Made by a program: the position numbers and the translations under genes. Shown one piece after another: positions 17,800-27,392 of a DNA stretch of 64,000 nt. Numbering within the stretch: the stretch's first letter is position 1; each line of letters starts with the position of its first letter. The DNA lies in contig NZ_LMOJ01000002.1 of NCBI RefSeq assembly GCF_001424165.1, forward strand, positions 62,001 through 126,000. The letters run 5' to 3'. The stretch comes from Massilia sp. Leaf139 (GTDB taxonomy: Bacteria; Pseudomonadota; Gammaproteobacteria; Burkholderiales; Burkholderiaceae_D). Under the pieces are notes generated by a model, which worked only from the letters and a program-made list of their open reading frames with translations, was not told where the DNA came from and did not search any database.

Positions 17800-18069
17800 T
17801 TAACGCACGCGGCCGCGACGCAGCAGGTTGACGATAGCCAGCAGGATGACAGCACCCAGGAACGAGACCAGCAGCGACGAAACGCTGAAGTCATCCGAAT
17901 TGATTGTGCCCGTACCGAACAGTGGGGAGAGCAACCAGCCGCCCAGGAAGGCGCCGATGATACCGACCACGACGTTCAGAATCATGCCTTGCTCCGCATC
18001 GGTCTTCATGACCATGCTTGCGAGCCAGCCCAGGATACCACCGACGACGATCCAGATAATGAATAGCAT
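17800..18069 (-). CDS. GlsB/YeaQ/YmgE-family stress-response membrane protein
   Basis: This 89-aa protein has three hydrophobic helices. The glycine-rich start IIWIVVGGILGWLAS, the middle NVVVGIIGAFLGGWLL and the last LVSFLGAVILLAIVNLLRR are the standard pattern of transglycosylase-associated/GlsB proteins. These are often induced by envelope or general stress; no enzymatic activity is established. A strong GAGGAGG site precedes the ATG at 18069. It is divergent from the glycine-zipper stress protein gene, and a shared stress-responsive control region is plausible. Confidence 0.9.
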   Translation of the reverse strand: MLFIIWIVVGGILGWLASMVMKTDAEQGMILNVVVGIIGAFLGGWLLSPLFGTGTINSDDFSVSSLLVSFLGAVILLAIVNLLRRGRVR

Positions 18070-18366
18070 TTTAGTTCCTCCTCATAGTAAAAAAAACCTA
18101 CCCGAGGCCAATTGATTCCGGTGGCCATGTGAAAAAGTCTACAGATCGCCAACATCGCGGGTCGGTGCGGCAACGAACGTTAGACGACGAATCTGCAAAT
18201 CGTGTTCCGCACCCCGTTTTTTCGCGATTTTGATTGCCGTCTGGAATGTCCCGAAGTGAGTGCGTCAGCGAACAGAAGGGCCTGACGGCGGGGCATATTG
18301 TTCGGCTACTGGCAACCCAATGTTGCAAGACCTGACCGCACTACGAACCTTTGAAAGGGATACATC
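18070..18366. other. Divergent intergenic region, stress genes
   Basis: This is 297 bp without a gene between the divergent GlsB-like and glycine-zipper genes. It contains the ribosome sites of both (GAGGAGG on minus, GAAAGGGA on plus) and is AT-richer than the flanks. I see no convincing sigma-70 pair, RNA gene or long dyad, but it should hold the promoters of both genes. Confidence 0.5.
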
Positions 18367-19860
18367 ATGAGCTACGATACGAATAAGCAAAATTCGCGCA
18401 TGGTCACCGGCCTGTTCCCGGACCGCGCCAGCGCAGAACGCGCTTACAGCTCGGTCTCGGACCGTGGCTACAGCAAGGACGACGTCAACCTGATGATGTC
18501 GGACTCGACCCGCAAGACCCACTTCGGCGATACCGATACCGAACTGGGCAGCAAGGCCGCTGAAGGCGCCGGCATCGGCGCAGGCATCGGCGGCACCATC
18601 GGCGCCGTCCTGGCTGGCATCGCCGCCGTCGGCACCACCCTCGTGCTGCCAGGCTTCGGCCTGGTGGTCGCCGGCCCACTGGCCGCGGCCCTGGCCGGCG
18701 CCGGCGCGGGCGGCATCACCGGCGGCCTGATCGGCGCGCTGATCGGTGCAGGTATCCCTGAAGAACGCGCTAAACACTATGAAGAAGGCATCAAGGGCGG
18801 TGGCATCCTAATGGGCGTGAACGCCCGCAACGACGAAGACGCTGCCCACATCGAACGTTCGTGGACCGAACACGGCGGTTCGCACGTCATCGGTACCGGC
18901 GTCGGTGCTGTCGGCGGTGCGCTGGCTGGCGCCGCCATCGGTTCGGCTGCAGGCCCAGTCGGCACCATCGCCGGCGCCGCCATCGGTGGCGTCACCGGCG
19001 GCATGGCCGGCAAGGGCGTGGGCGAAGTCGTCAATCCGAAAACCGGTGACGACCTGAACGAACACCACCTGGCCAAGGGCGTCGGCGCCAGCGCCGGTGC
19101 GGCTACCGGTGCCGCGATCGGCGCCGTCGGCGGCCCGATCGGCATGGCGGCCGGTGCCGTCGTCGGCGGCCTGGCGGGCGGCGCAGCCGGCCGTGGCGCG
19201 GGCGAAGTCGTGAACCCGAAGGGCAACGACGAACTGGGCGACCATAACCTGGCGCAAGGCGTCGGTGGTGCCGGCGGTGCAGTCGCCGGCGCATCGATCG
19301 GTGCTGCAGCCGGCCCGGTCGGCATGGCAGCGGGCGCCGTGATCGGCGGCCTGGCGGGCGGTGCGGCCGGCAAGGGCGCAGGCGAAGTCATCAACTCGAA
19401 GCCGGAAGACGACCGCAGCGACCATAACCTGGCCAAGGGCGTGGGCGCCGGCGGCGGCGCGGCAGCGGGCGCCTCGATCGGCGCCGTCGGCGGCCCGCTC
19501 GGCGCGGTTGTCGGTGCGGGTGTGGGTGCGGCGATCGGCGGCATGGCCGGCAAGGGCGTCGGCGGCCTGGTCAACCCAGCGCAGGAAGACGAACACTGGC
19601 GCAACAACTACCAGACCGAGTCGCACTACACCCCGGGCTACACCTACGACGACTACCAGCCTGCATACGCGTTGGGCTATAACGGCAAGAGCCGTTACCC
19701 AGGCAGCTACGAGCAGAACGAGTCCTACCTGGCCGACGAGTGGAACACGACCAAGGGCAATTCGCGCCTGTCGTGGGAGCAGGCCAAGTCGGCCAGCCGT
19801 GCCGCTTGGCATAAGGTCGAGCGCGCCATCCCGGGCGACCTGGATCGTGACGGCCGTTAA
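18367..19860 (+). CDS. Glycine-zipper general stress protein with four 60-residue repeats
   Basis: This is a 497-aa protein. The N-terminus (about 10-55, MVTGLFPDRASAERAYSSVSDRGYS) resembles the general stress protein 17M/YflT domain. A glycine/alanine helical hairpin (about 60-135) follows. Then come four repeats of exactly 60 residues with pattern GVGA..GA..GA.IGA..GP.G..AGA, each ending GKG.GEVVNPK plus an acidic/histidine linker. The C-terminal 100 residues are Tyr/Asn-rich and end with a SWEQAKSASRAAWHKVER-type segment. Glycine zippers suggest membrane insertion or self-association. The function is unknown. Ribosome site GAAAGGGA before ATG 18367; strong terminator after. Confidence 0.8.
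   Translation: MSYDTNKQNSRMVTGLFPDRASAERAYSSVSDRGYSKDDVNLMMSDSTRKTHFGDTDTELGSKAAEGAGIGAGIGGTIGAVLAGIAAVGTTLVLPGFGLVVAGPLAAALAGAGAGGITGGLIGALIGAGIPEERAKHYEEGIKGGGILMGVNARNDEDAAHIERSWTEHGGSHVIGTGVGAVGGALAGAAIGSAAGPVGTIAGAAIGGVTGGMAGKGVGEVVNPKTGDDLNEHHLAKGVGASAGAATGAAIGAVGGPIGMAAGAVVGGLAGGAAGRGAGEVVNPKGNDELGDHNLAQGVGGAGGAVAGASIGAAAGPVGMAAGAVIGGLAGGAAGKGAGEVINSKPEDDRSDHNLAKGVGAGGGAAAGASIGAVGGPLGAVVGAGVGAAIGGMAGKGVGGLVNPAQEDEHWRNNYQTESHYTPGYTYDDYQPAYALGYNGKSRYPGSYEQNESYLADEWNTTKGNSRLSWEQAKSASRAAWHKVERAIPGDLDRDGR
18898..19617 (+). repeat. Four in-frame tandem repeats of 180 bp
   Basis: Units begin at 18898, 19078, 19258 and 19438, a constant 180-bp period; the last is slightly divergent. Each begins GGCGT(C/G)GG and encodes 60 residues of glycine zipper plus linker. 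Constant length with base differences between copies indicates old duplications kept by selection or gene conversion. The repeats may vary in number between strains. Confidence 0.85.
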
Positions 19861-19885
19861 TTCAACGGTCTAGGTTCTACCAAGT

Positions 19886-19924
19886 AAAAAGCCCCGCTGC
19901 CGGAAGGTAGCGGGGCTTTTTTTA
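19886..19924. terminator. Bidirectional terminator
   Basis: AAAAAGCCCCGCT and AGCGGGGCTTTTT arms serve the glycine-zipper gene on plus and the yceI gene on minus. Confidence 0.9.
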
Positions 19925-19936
19925 TAGGGCCGACTT

Positions 19937-20506
19937 TTACTGCTTGACGGCTTCCACTTGAATCGCCAGTTTCACTTCCGGCGAGAAGTTCGGCAGGCCG
20001 AAGTTGATGCCGTAGTCGCTGCGCAGGAAGAAGCCGTGGGCATCGGCGCCGCAGACTTCGCGTTTCAGCATCGGGTGCTGGATGCACTTGAACTTGGCGA
20101 TGTTCAGGGTCAGCGGTTTCGTCACGCCGTGCAGGGTGAAGTTGCCCTCGACGGCCACCAGGTTCTCGCCTTCGAAGCGCAGCTTGTTGCCTTTGAAAGT
20201 CGCAGTCGGGAACTGGGCGACATCGAAAATGTCCGGCTTCTTCGCATGCTCGTTCATCTTGGCGTGGCCGAAATCGACGCTGCTCATGTCGACGGTAATG
20301 TCGAAGCTGCCGGTCTTGGCGGCGCGGTCGAGCGTGATGGTGCCGTCGGTCTTGGTGAACTTGCCGCGCCAGACCGAGATGCCCATGTGGTCGGCTTCGA
20401 AACTCGGGTAGGTGTGGTTCGGTTCGATTTTATAGGTGTCGGCGGCGGCGAAGGCGAAGCCGGCGCTGGTGGCGAGGGTGGCGGCGATCAGGAGCTTGAG
20501 TTTCAT
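19937..20506 (-). CDS. YceI-family periplasmic protein (1)
   Basis: This 189-aa YceI/lipocalin-like protein forms a beta barrel that binds isoprenoid-type lipids in characterised homologues. A signal peptide is clear (MKLKLLIAATLATSAGFAFA). Typical features are DTYKIEPNHTYPSFEADHMG, the FDITVDMSSVDFGHAKMNEHAK region, and FTLHGVTKPLTL. ATG 20506 was chosen because it begins the signal peptide after an AAGGGA site. It is the last gene of a cytochrome b561-yceI-yceI operon (22 bp after the previous gene). A Cys pair in CIQHPMLKREVC may form a disulfide. Confidence 0.92.
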   Translation of the reverse strand: MKLKLLIAATLATSAGFAFAAADTYKIEPNHTYPSFEADHMGISVWRGKFTKTDGTITLDRAAKTGSFDITVDMSSVDFGHAKMNEHAKKPDIFDVAQFPTATFKGNKLRFEGENLVAVEGNFTLHGVTKPLTLNIAKFKCIQHPMLKREVCGADAHGFFLRSDYGINFGLPNFSPEVKLAIQVEAVKQ

Positions 20507-20528
20507 GGGATTCCCTTGGTAAATAAAA

Positions 20529-21080
20529 TTATTGGCCCGCAGTGACGCGGAACTTGATGACAACTTCATCGGCGACCATGCTCGTGTCTTTCCACTCGCC
20601 TTCGCCGATATTAAAAGCCAGCCGTTTGATCGGCAACTGTCCTTCGAATACTTGCTTGTTCGCTTCGCTCTTCACCGTCAACGGAAACTGCACGTCCGCG
20701 GTCTTGCCCTTGAGCGTGAGCTTGCCGGCCACGTTCAGCTTGCCCGGCCCGGCCGGCTTGATCGCGGTCGAGACGAAACTCGCTTTCGGGAACTGGGCCG
20801 TATTGAACCATTCCTTTTTCGCCACCTCGCGGTTGTACTCGGCGTCGCCCAGATCCATGCTGGCGGTCTGGATCTCGACCGTCGCTTTCGAGGCTTCGGG
20901 ACGGGCGGCGTCGTAGTCGATCTGGGCCGTAAACGATTTGAACTTCGCTTCAACCGGCACGTTCATCTGCTTGAAGACAGCGGCCACGCTGCTCTTGGCC
21001 GGATCGGTTTTCAGCACGGCGGCGCCGGCGAAGGCGCTGGCAAACAGCGAGGCGAGGGCGAGTGCGCGCACGGGTTTCAT
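20529..21080 (-). CDS. YceI-family periplasmic protein (2)
   Basis: This 183-aa protein with a signal peptide (MKPVRALALASLFASAFAGA) is a second YceI-fold protein, quite different from its downstream neighbour. The KTDPAKSSVAAVFKQMNVPVEAKF start and SMDLGDAEYNREVAKKEWFNTAQFPKASF core are characteristic of the subtype encoded beside cytochrome b561. It lies 12 bp after the cytochrome gene, so the two are translated from one message. A role with the cytochrome in quinone-linked redox or lipid handling is inferred from the conserved pairing. Confidence 0.9.
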   Translation of the reverse strand: MKPVRALALASLFASAFAGAAVLKTDPAKSSVAAVFKQMNVPVEAKFKSFTAQIDYDAARPEASKATVEIQTASMDLGDAEYNREVAKKEWFNTAQFPKASFVSTAIKPAGPGKLNVAGKLTLKGKTADVQFPLTVKSEANKQVFEGQLPIKRLAFNIGEGEWKDTSMVADEVVIKFRVTAGQ

Positions 21081-21092
21081 TGAATTGATTCC

Positions 21093-21629
21093 TTATTTAG
21101 TCGAAAAGGGCAGCATGCGTCCCATGATGCCGTCGCGGTCGATCAGCAGGTGCTTGAAGGCGGCCAGCACGTGCAGCGCCACCAGGGCGGCCAGGCCCAT
21201 ATTCAGCCAGTAGTGCAGGGCGCCGAGCACGGGTTTCAGTACCGGATCGGCCTCGATCAGCGTCGGCAAGGGGAACAGGCCGAAATACACGACCGGCACG
21301 CCGGCGGCCAGGCTATAGAAATAGCCGGACAGCGGTACCGCGAACATCGCCACATACAGCAGGGCGTGCAGCGCATGGGCGGCGCGGCCCTCCCAGGCGG
21401 GCATGCTGCCGGGATAGGCAGGTGGGCGGCGGCGCAGGCGCCACAGCAGGCGCAAGGTGGCCAGCGCAAGCACGGTCACGCCGGCCCATTTATGCCATGA
21501 GAAATAGCGCAGCTTGGTCGGCGTCAGTCCCGGGATGTCGGTCATCACCAGGCCCAGCGTGAAGGTGCCGATGATCAGGAGCGCCAGCAGCCAGTGCAGG
21601 ACGATCGCGGGAAGGGAATAACGCTGCAT
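21093..21629 (-). CDS. Cytochrome b561-type di-heme membrane protein
   Basis: This 178-aa integral membrane protein has four helices. Histidines in the helices (IVLHWLLAL, FSWHKWAGV, AHALHALLYV, ALHVLAAFKH) fit the two b-hemes of the CybB/cytochrome b561 family (PF01292), which passes electrons between quinols and periplasmic acceptors. It is the first gene of the operon with two YceI proteins, with a short leader containing a TTAGT/ACTAA dyad. Confidence 0.92.
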   Translation of the reverse strand: MQRYSLPAIVLHWLLALLIIGTFTLGLVMTDIPGLTPTKLRYFSWHKWAGVTVLALATLRLLWRLRRRPPAYPGSMPAWEGRAAHALHALLYVAMFAVPLSGYFYSLAAGVPVVYFGLFPLPTLIEADPVLKPVLGALHYWLNMGLAALVALHVLAAFKHLLIDRDGIMGRMLPFSTK

Positions 21630-21644
21630 GGTTGCCGTCGCGTG

Positions 21645-21664
21645 TTAGTACTGATTAGAACTAA
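21645..21664 (-). promoter_or_regulatory. Putative operator for the cytochrome b561-yceI operon
   Basis: TTAGT and ACTAA arms are separated by 10 bp, with an internal TTAG-AA-CTAA dyad, directly beside a -10-like TATAGT (minus strand, 21665-21670). The dyad would overlap the transcription start, the usual place for a repressor. The regulator is unknown; a MarR-type protein is possible. Confidence 0.35.
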
Positions 21665-21872
21665 ACTATAACAAAAAAGAATGGGCACCGCTCGTCAGCT
21701 GCATGTTTCTCTTCGTACACTAGCATGGTTTATTAAACGTGCACAGCAGGGGCGTGGGTGAATGTAAAATCGAAACAGGCGCAGATTCACAATGAAACGG
21801 CACACTGCCCCCAGTGAATCCGGCCAAAAAGAGCGCACAATAAAAACGGGCCAGCCCGTGTCGAGGAGTCGT

Positions 21873-23822
21873 ATGCACAATTGTTCCCCAAGCCGCCCAA
21901 ACCTGCGTGCGCTGGTTCTGCTGCTTGCCGCCGCGTTCGCGCAGCATGCCCATGCAGCCGATCCGCAAGGGGCCGACTTCGCCGACCTGTCGATCGAGGA
22001 GCTGGCAAACATCCAGGTGACCTCGGTGTCGAAACGGCCCGAGCGCCTGCTCGACGCGCCGGCCTCGGTGTTCGTCATCACGGGTGAGGACATCCGCCGC
22101 GCCGGCGCGCGCAGCCTGCCGGACGCGCTGCGCCTGGCGCCGAACCTGCACATCGGCCAGCTCAGCGGCAGTGGGTACTCTATCAGCGCGCGCGGCCTGA
22201 ATGGATCGGGCAACAGCGCGCCGAACAAGCTGCTGGTGATGATCGACGGCCGCTCCGTGTATGCGCCGCTGTTCTCGGGTGTGTTCTGGGATCAGCAGGA
22301 CGTGGTGCTGGAAGACGTCGAACGCATCGAGGTCATCAGCGGGCCCGGCGGCACGATGTGGGGTGTGAACGCGGTCAACGGGGTAATCAACATCACCACG
22401 CGCTCGGCGCACGCCACCCAGGGCAGCCTGGCCGTCGTGAGCAACGCCACCGATGGCGGCGGCCTGGCCTTCCGCCAGGGCGGCCGCGCAGGCGAGGCCA
22501 GCTGGCGCGTCTATGGCAAGGCATTTACGCTCGCGCACGGCGAGACGGCCGCGGGCGGGCGCGTCAACGATGCCTGGAACCAGGCGCAAGTCGGTTTCCG
22601 CGCCGACTGGGAGCGCGGCGACGACGTCTTCAGCCTGAACGGCAATGCCTACCGCGGCGAGCTCGAACAACCCGAGCCGGGCGCGATCTCCGTCACCGGC
22701 ACCGCCCTGCGCCTGGGCGACATCGACACCCACGGCGCCAACCTGACGGGGCGTTGGGAACGCGTGCTGGCCGACGGCGGCCGCCTCAGCGTACAGGCCT
22801 ATCTCGACCATACGCGGCGCCAGGTGCCGCCGACCTTCACCGAATCGCTGAATATCGCCGACCTGCAGTTCCAGCATTCGCTGCCGGCCTGGGGCGCGCA
22901 TAGCCTGGTCTGGGGCGCCAACTACCGCCATAGCTGGGATCAGGTGACGAACAGCGAGATCATCGCCTTCCTGCCGCCGAAGGATCAACAGACCTGGGCC
23001 AGCCTGTTCGCCCAGGACGAGATCGCGCTGCGTCCCGACCTCAGCCTGACGCTCGGCGCCCGCATCGAACGCAACGATTACACCGGCAACGAACTGCTGC
23101 CGACCGCGCGCCTGTCCTGGCGCCTGACCCCGCGCCATGCGCTGTGGACGGCGCTCTCGCGCACCGTGCGCGCGCCGACCCGGCTCGACGTCGATGCTTT
23201 CATTCCCGGCCGCCCACCCTATCTGCTGCGCGGCGGCCAGCAAGTGCGGGCGGAAGTGGCCAAGGTGTTCGAACTCGGCTACCGCGGCCAGCCGCTCGCC
23301 GGGCTGTCGTATTCGGCCACGATCTTCCATAACGAGTACGACCACCTGCGCACCCAGGAGATCGACCCGACCCGCACCTTCCTTACCTTCGGCAGCCTGA
23401 TGGAGGGGGACGCGACCGGCATCGAGATGTGGGGCAGCTACCAGCTGAGCGAGGCCTGGCGCATGTCGGCTGGCTACACGGCCCTGCGCGAGCGCCTGCG
23501 CCTGAAACCCGCCAGCAACGACGCCGCCGGGCCGGGCAATGCGGGCAAGGATCCCGACCACACGCTGCAGCTGCGCTCGCACTACAGCTTCGACGACCAG
23601 CGCGATCTCGAGGTCGGGCTGCGCAAGGTGGGCGCGCTCGAAAACCCGGCCGTGCCGTCCTACTGGGCGCTGGACGCGCGCTTCGGCTGGCGTTTGAACC
23701 GTCATCTGGAGTTGTCGCTGGTCGGGCGGAATTTGAACGGCAGCCATGGGGAGTATGGGCCGATGGCGACGCGGGCGGAGCTGGGGCGCGAGGTAGGCGT
23801 GAAACTCGTCTGGCAGCATTGA
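21873..23822 (+). CDS. TonB-dependent outer membrane receptor
   Basis: This 649-aa outer-membrane beta-barrel receptor imports a siderophore, cobalamin-like compound or other nutrient using TonB energy. The signal peptide ends ...AAAFAQHAHA. The plug domain is clear: LSIEELANIQVTSVSKRPE, then VFVITGEDIRRAGARSLPDALRLAPN and VDVERIEVISGPGG-like text (VERIEVISGPGGTMWG) with NAVNGVINITT. The barrel ends with an aromatic-rich strand. ATG 21873 has GAGGAG upstream. No substrate-specific neighbour is present, so the ligand is open. Confidence 0.92.
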   Translation: MHNCSPSRPNLRALVLLLAAAFAQHAHAADPQGADFADLSIEELANIQVTSVSKRPERLLDAPASVFVITGEDIRRAGARSLPDALRLAPNLHIGQLSGSGYSISARGLNGSGNSAPNKLLVMIDGRSVYAPLFSGVFWDQQDVVLEDVERIEVISGPGGTMWGVNAVNGVINITTRSAHATQGSLAVVSNATDGGGLAFRQGGRAGEASWRVYGKAFTLAHGETAAGGRVNDAWNQAQVGFRADWERGDDVFSLNGNAYRGELEQPEPGAISVTGTALRLGDIDTHGANLTGRWERVLADGGRLSVQAYLDHTRRQVPPTFTESLNIADLQFQHSLPAWGAHSLVWGANYRHSWDQVTNSEIIAFLPPKDQQTWASLFAQDEIALRPDLSLTLGARIERNDYTGNELLPTARLSWRLTPRHALWTALSRTVRAPTRLDVDAFIPGRPPYLLRGGQQVRAEVAKVFELGYRGQPLAGLSYSATIFHNEYDHLRTQEIDPTRTFLTFGSLMEGDATGIEMWGSYQLSEAWRMSAGYTALRERLRLKPASNDAAGPGNAGKDPDHTLQLRSHYSFDDQRDLEVGLRKVGALENPAVPSYWALDARFGWRLNRHLELSLVGRNLNGSHGEYGPMATRAELGREVGVKLVWQH

Positions 23823-23835
23823 TCTGGAACGGTCG

Positions 23836-23941
23836 CGTAACGTAGGGTGGGCATGCCCACGCGTGGCAAAGCGTGCGGACTACGTCCTGCGTTTCGACCG
23901 GGAGCCGTGCGTAACGCGTGGGCATGCCCACCCTACGTTAC
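23836..23941. repeat. REP-like inverted pair, copy B
   Basis: Units GTAGGGTGGGCATGCCCACG (plus, from 23842) and its complement (23916-23935) face each other. Both are extended outward by GTAAC/GTTAC, giving arms longer than 20 bp. It lies between the convergent TonB receptor gene and purB. Confidence 0.85.
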
Positions 23942-23958
23942 ATAACCGCCGCGTCAAT

Positions 23959-23993
23959 AAAAAGCCCGCGCCATATTCTGACGCGGGCTTTTT
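23959..23993. terminator. Bidirectional terminator between TonB receptor gene and purB
   Basis: AAAAAGCCCGCG / CGCGGGCTTTTT arms have A- and T-runs on the two sides and lie about 20 bp from the purB stop. Confidence 0.9.
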
Positions 23994-24010
23994 CATGAAG
24001 CACGAACCAC

Positions 24011-25501
<1,491 letters not shown>

Positions 25502-25536
25502 TTATACTCCTATTAAACATGACATCTCGAGCATCT

Positions 25537-26157
25537 ATGAAACTCATCGGTTCGAACACCAGCCCCTATGTGCGCAAAGTCCGCGTCGTGATGGCGGAAA
25601 AGAAGCTCGACTACGCATTCGAGCTCGACAACGTGTGGAGCGCCGAGACCCAGGTGCACCAGTCCAACCCGCTGGGCAAGGTGCCCTGCCTGGTGATGGA
25701 AGACGGCAATGCCCTCTACGATTCGCGCGTGATTGCCGAATACCTGGATACCCTCACGCCCGTCTGCAAGCTGCTGCCCGCCAACGGCAACGGCCGCGAC
25801 CGTGCGGATGTCAAAGTGTGGGAAGCGCTGGCCGACGGCGTGCTCGACGCGGCCGTGCTGGTGCGCCTGGAAAAGACGCTGCGCCCGCCAGAGCAGCAAA
25901 GCCCGCAGTGGATCGAGCGCCAGATGGGCAAGGTGCATGCGGGTTTGGCCGTCATGTCCGACAAACTCGGCGAGCAGCCGTTCTGCATGGGCAAGGCCTA
26001 TACGCTGGCCGACGTCGCCGTCGGCTGCGCGCTCGGCTGGTTGTCCTTCCGTTTCCCCGGCATCGCCTGGCGTGACGACTATCCGAACCTGGCCAAGTTG
26101 TTCGACAAGCTCAGCGAGCGGCCCTCGTTCCGCGACACGGCGCCGTTCGAAGCATGA
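25537..26157 (+). CDS. Glutathione S-transferase family protein (YibF-like)
   Basis: This 206-aa cytosolic GST-fold protein has an N-terminal thioredoxin-like domain beginning MKLIGSNTSPYVRKVRVVM with the catalytic-site serine in SNTSPY, the cis-proline motif GKVPCLV and the glutathione-contact ES/DS motif YDSRVIAEYLD. A C-terminal all-helical domain carries YTLADVAVG. It resembles E. coli YibF. ATG 25537 was preferred over the upstream frame at 25519 because it starts the fold. The stop overlaps the start of the PfkB kinase gene by 4 bp, so the two are translationally coupled. Confidence 0.9.
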   Translation: MKLIGSNTSPYVRKVRVVMAEKKLDYAFELDNVWSAETQVHQSNPLGKVPCLVMEDGNALYDSRVIAEYLDTLTPVCKLLPANGNGRDRADVKVWEALADGVLDAAVLVRLEKTLRPPEQQSPQWIERQMGKVHAGLAVMSDKLGEQPFCMGKAYTLADVAVGCALGWLSFRFPGIAWRDDYPNLAKLFDKLSERPSFRDTAPFEA

Positions 26158-27092
26158 GCGGCGTGAACCTTACCGCCACCACCATCGTCTTCGGCGAAGC
26201 CCTGGTCGACGACTTCGCCACCGAGCAAGTCGTCGGCGGCGCGCCCTTCAACGTCGCGCGCCACCTGGCCGCCTTCATGGCGCCGCAACTGATGATCACG
26301 CGCGTCGGCAAGGATCATAACGGCGAGACCATCGCGGCCGAGTTCGAGCGCTTCGCCATGTCGCAGGCCGGCCTGCAGCGCGACAGCATCGAGGAAACCG
26401 GCCGCGTCATCGTCGAGCGCGGCGCCCACGGCCACCGCTTCGTCATCGTGCCGAACCAGGCCTACGACTACATCGCACGCGAGGACGCGCTGGCCGCCGC
26501 CAAGGCGGTCGACGCCGGCGCCTTGTATTTCGGCACGCTGGCCCAGCGCGCCGAGCGTTCGCGCGGCACCCTGAAGGCGCTGCTCTCAGCGACGTCCGGC
26601 CTGCGCTTCCTCGACGTGAACATGCGCGATGGCCAGGTCGACGAACGCACCGTGTCCGACTCGCTGCACGCGGCCGACATCGCCAAGGTCAACGAAGACG
26701 AGCTGCAGGCGCTGTTCGGCTGGTACTTCCAGCTCGGCCCGAACGACCCGCCGATGGCGGCCGACGAAACCCGTTCGGCCTGCGCCGCGCTGCTGCAGAT
26801 GTTCGGGCTGCAGGCGCTGATCGTCACGCTCGGGCATCGCGGCTCGGTGTATTTCGGCGCCGGCGGCGTCACGATCGACACCCGCGACACGCCCCCGCCG
26901 GCCTTTGTCATCGACACGGTCGGGGCGGGGGATGCCTTCTCCGCGATCTTCCTGCTCGGCCGCGCCCGCGGCTGGCCGCTCGAATCGACGCTCGCACGCG
27001 CCAACGAATTCGCCGGCGCGATCTGCGCGATTCCCGGCGCCGTCCCGCGCGATCTGGGCTTCTACGATCAGTGGATGACGCGCTGGCGTTGA
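26154..27092 (+). CDS. PfkB-family carbohydrate kinase (fructokinase-like)
   Basis: This 312-aa ribokinase-fold enzyme transfers phosphate from ATP to a sugar. It has the N-terminal GGAPFNVARHL substrate motif and the C-terminal PfkB signature DTVGAGDAFSAIFL with the catalytic Asp. The pattern is nearest to fructokinases, but the sugar is not provable from sequence. It starts in an ATGA overlap with the GST gene and is the last gene of that pair, before a REP-rich spacer. Confidence 0.9.
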   Translation: MSGVNLTATTIVFGEALVDDFATEQVVGGAPFNVARHLAAFMAPQLMITRVGKDHNGETIAAEFERFAMSQAGLQRDSIEETGRVIVERGAHGHRFVIVPNQAYDYIAREDALAAAKAVDAGALYFGTLAQRAERSRGTLKALLSATSGLRFLDVNMRDGQVDERTVSDSLHAADIAKVNEDELQALFGWYFQLGPNDPPMAADETRSACAALLQMFGLQALIVTLGHRGSVYFGAGGVTIDTRDTPPPAFVIDTVGAGDAFSAIFLLGRARGWPLESTLARANEFAGAICAIPGAVPRDLGFYDQWMTRWR

Positions 27093-27160
27093 GGATTTTC
27101 ATGCTGGCGTCGGTGTAACGTACCGGGTCTCGCTACGCACGGATGCGCACCGTACGGGGT

Positions 27161-27375
27161 CATTGTGGCCAATGGCCACAATGACGGGTTCACCGGGCAC
27201 CCCGTGCCCACGCGTTACGCACGTATGATTGATTCGCCGGCGATGACATATCGCTCGCAAGACATGCCCGTGCCGCGATCGGTCACTTGCATGCGCTGCG
27301 GAGCGACACGCTCCCGTCAACAATGTCGGACACGCCCGTAACGCGTGGGCACGGGGTGCCCACCCTACGTTACGC
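27161..27375. repeat. REP-like inverted pair, copy C, plus a near-perfect palindrome
   Basis: The 300-bp spacer between the convergent PfkB and TMEM165 genes (27093-27392) holds no gene. At 27161-27183 a 23-bp near-palindrome (CATTGTGGCCA... / ...TGGCCACAATG) occurs. At 27196-27220 and 27338-27375 there are facing units of the REP family with an altered core (GGGCACGGGGTGCCC) and outer GTAACG ends, ending CCACCCTAC (complement of GTAGGGTGG). The two units are 120 bp apart, further than in the other copies. Confidence 0.75.
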
Positions 27376-27392
27376 AACCGCCGCGGGTGCTA

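Noticed and set aside
18898-19617. CRISPR-like periodic repeats
   Set aside because: The repeats are 180 bp, contiguous, in frame and protein coding, with no spacer structure.
21720-23819. 699-aa open frame on the minus strand
   Set aside because: Antisense shadow of the TonB receptor, which has a signal peptide, plug motifs and a ribosome site.
27099-27377. 92-aa ORF in the PfkB-TMEM165 gap
   Set aside because: Made of REP copy C and a palindrome; no ribosome site.
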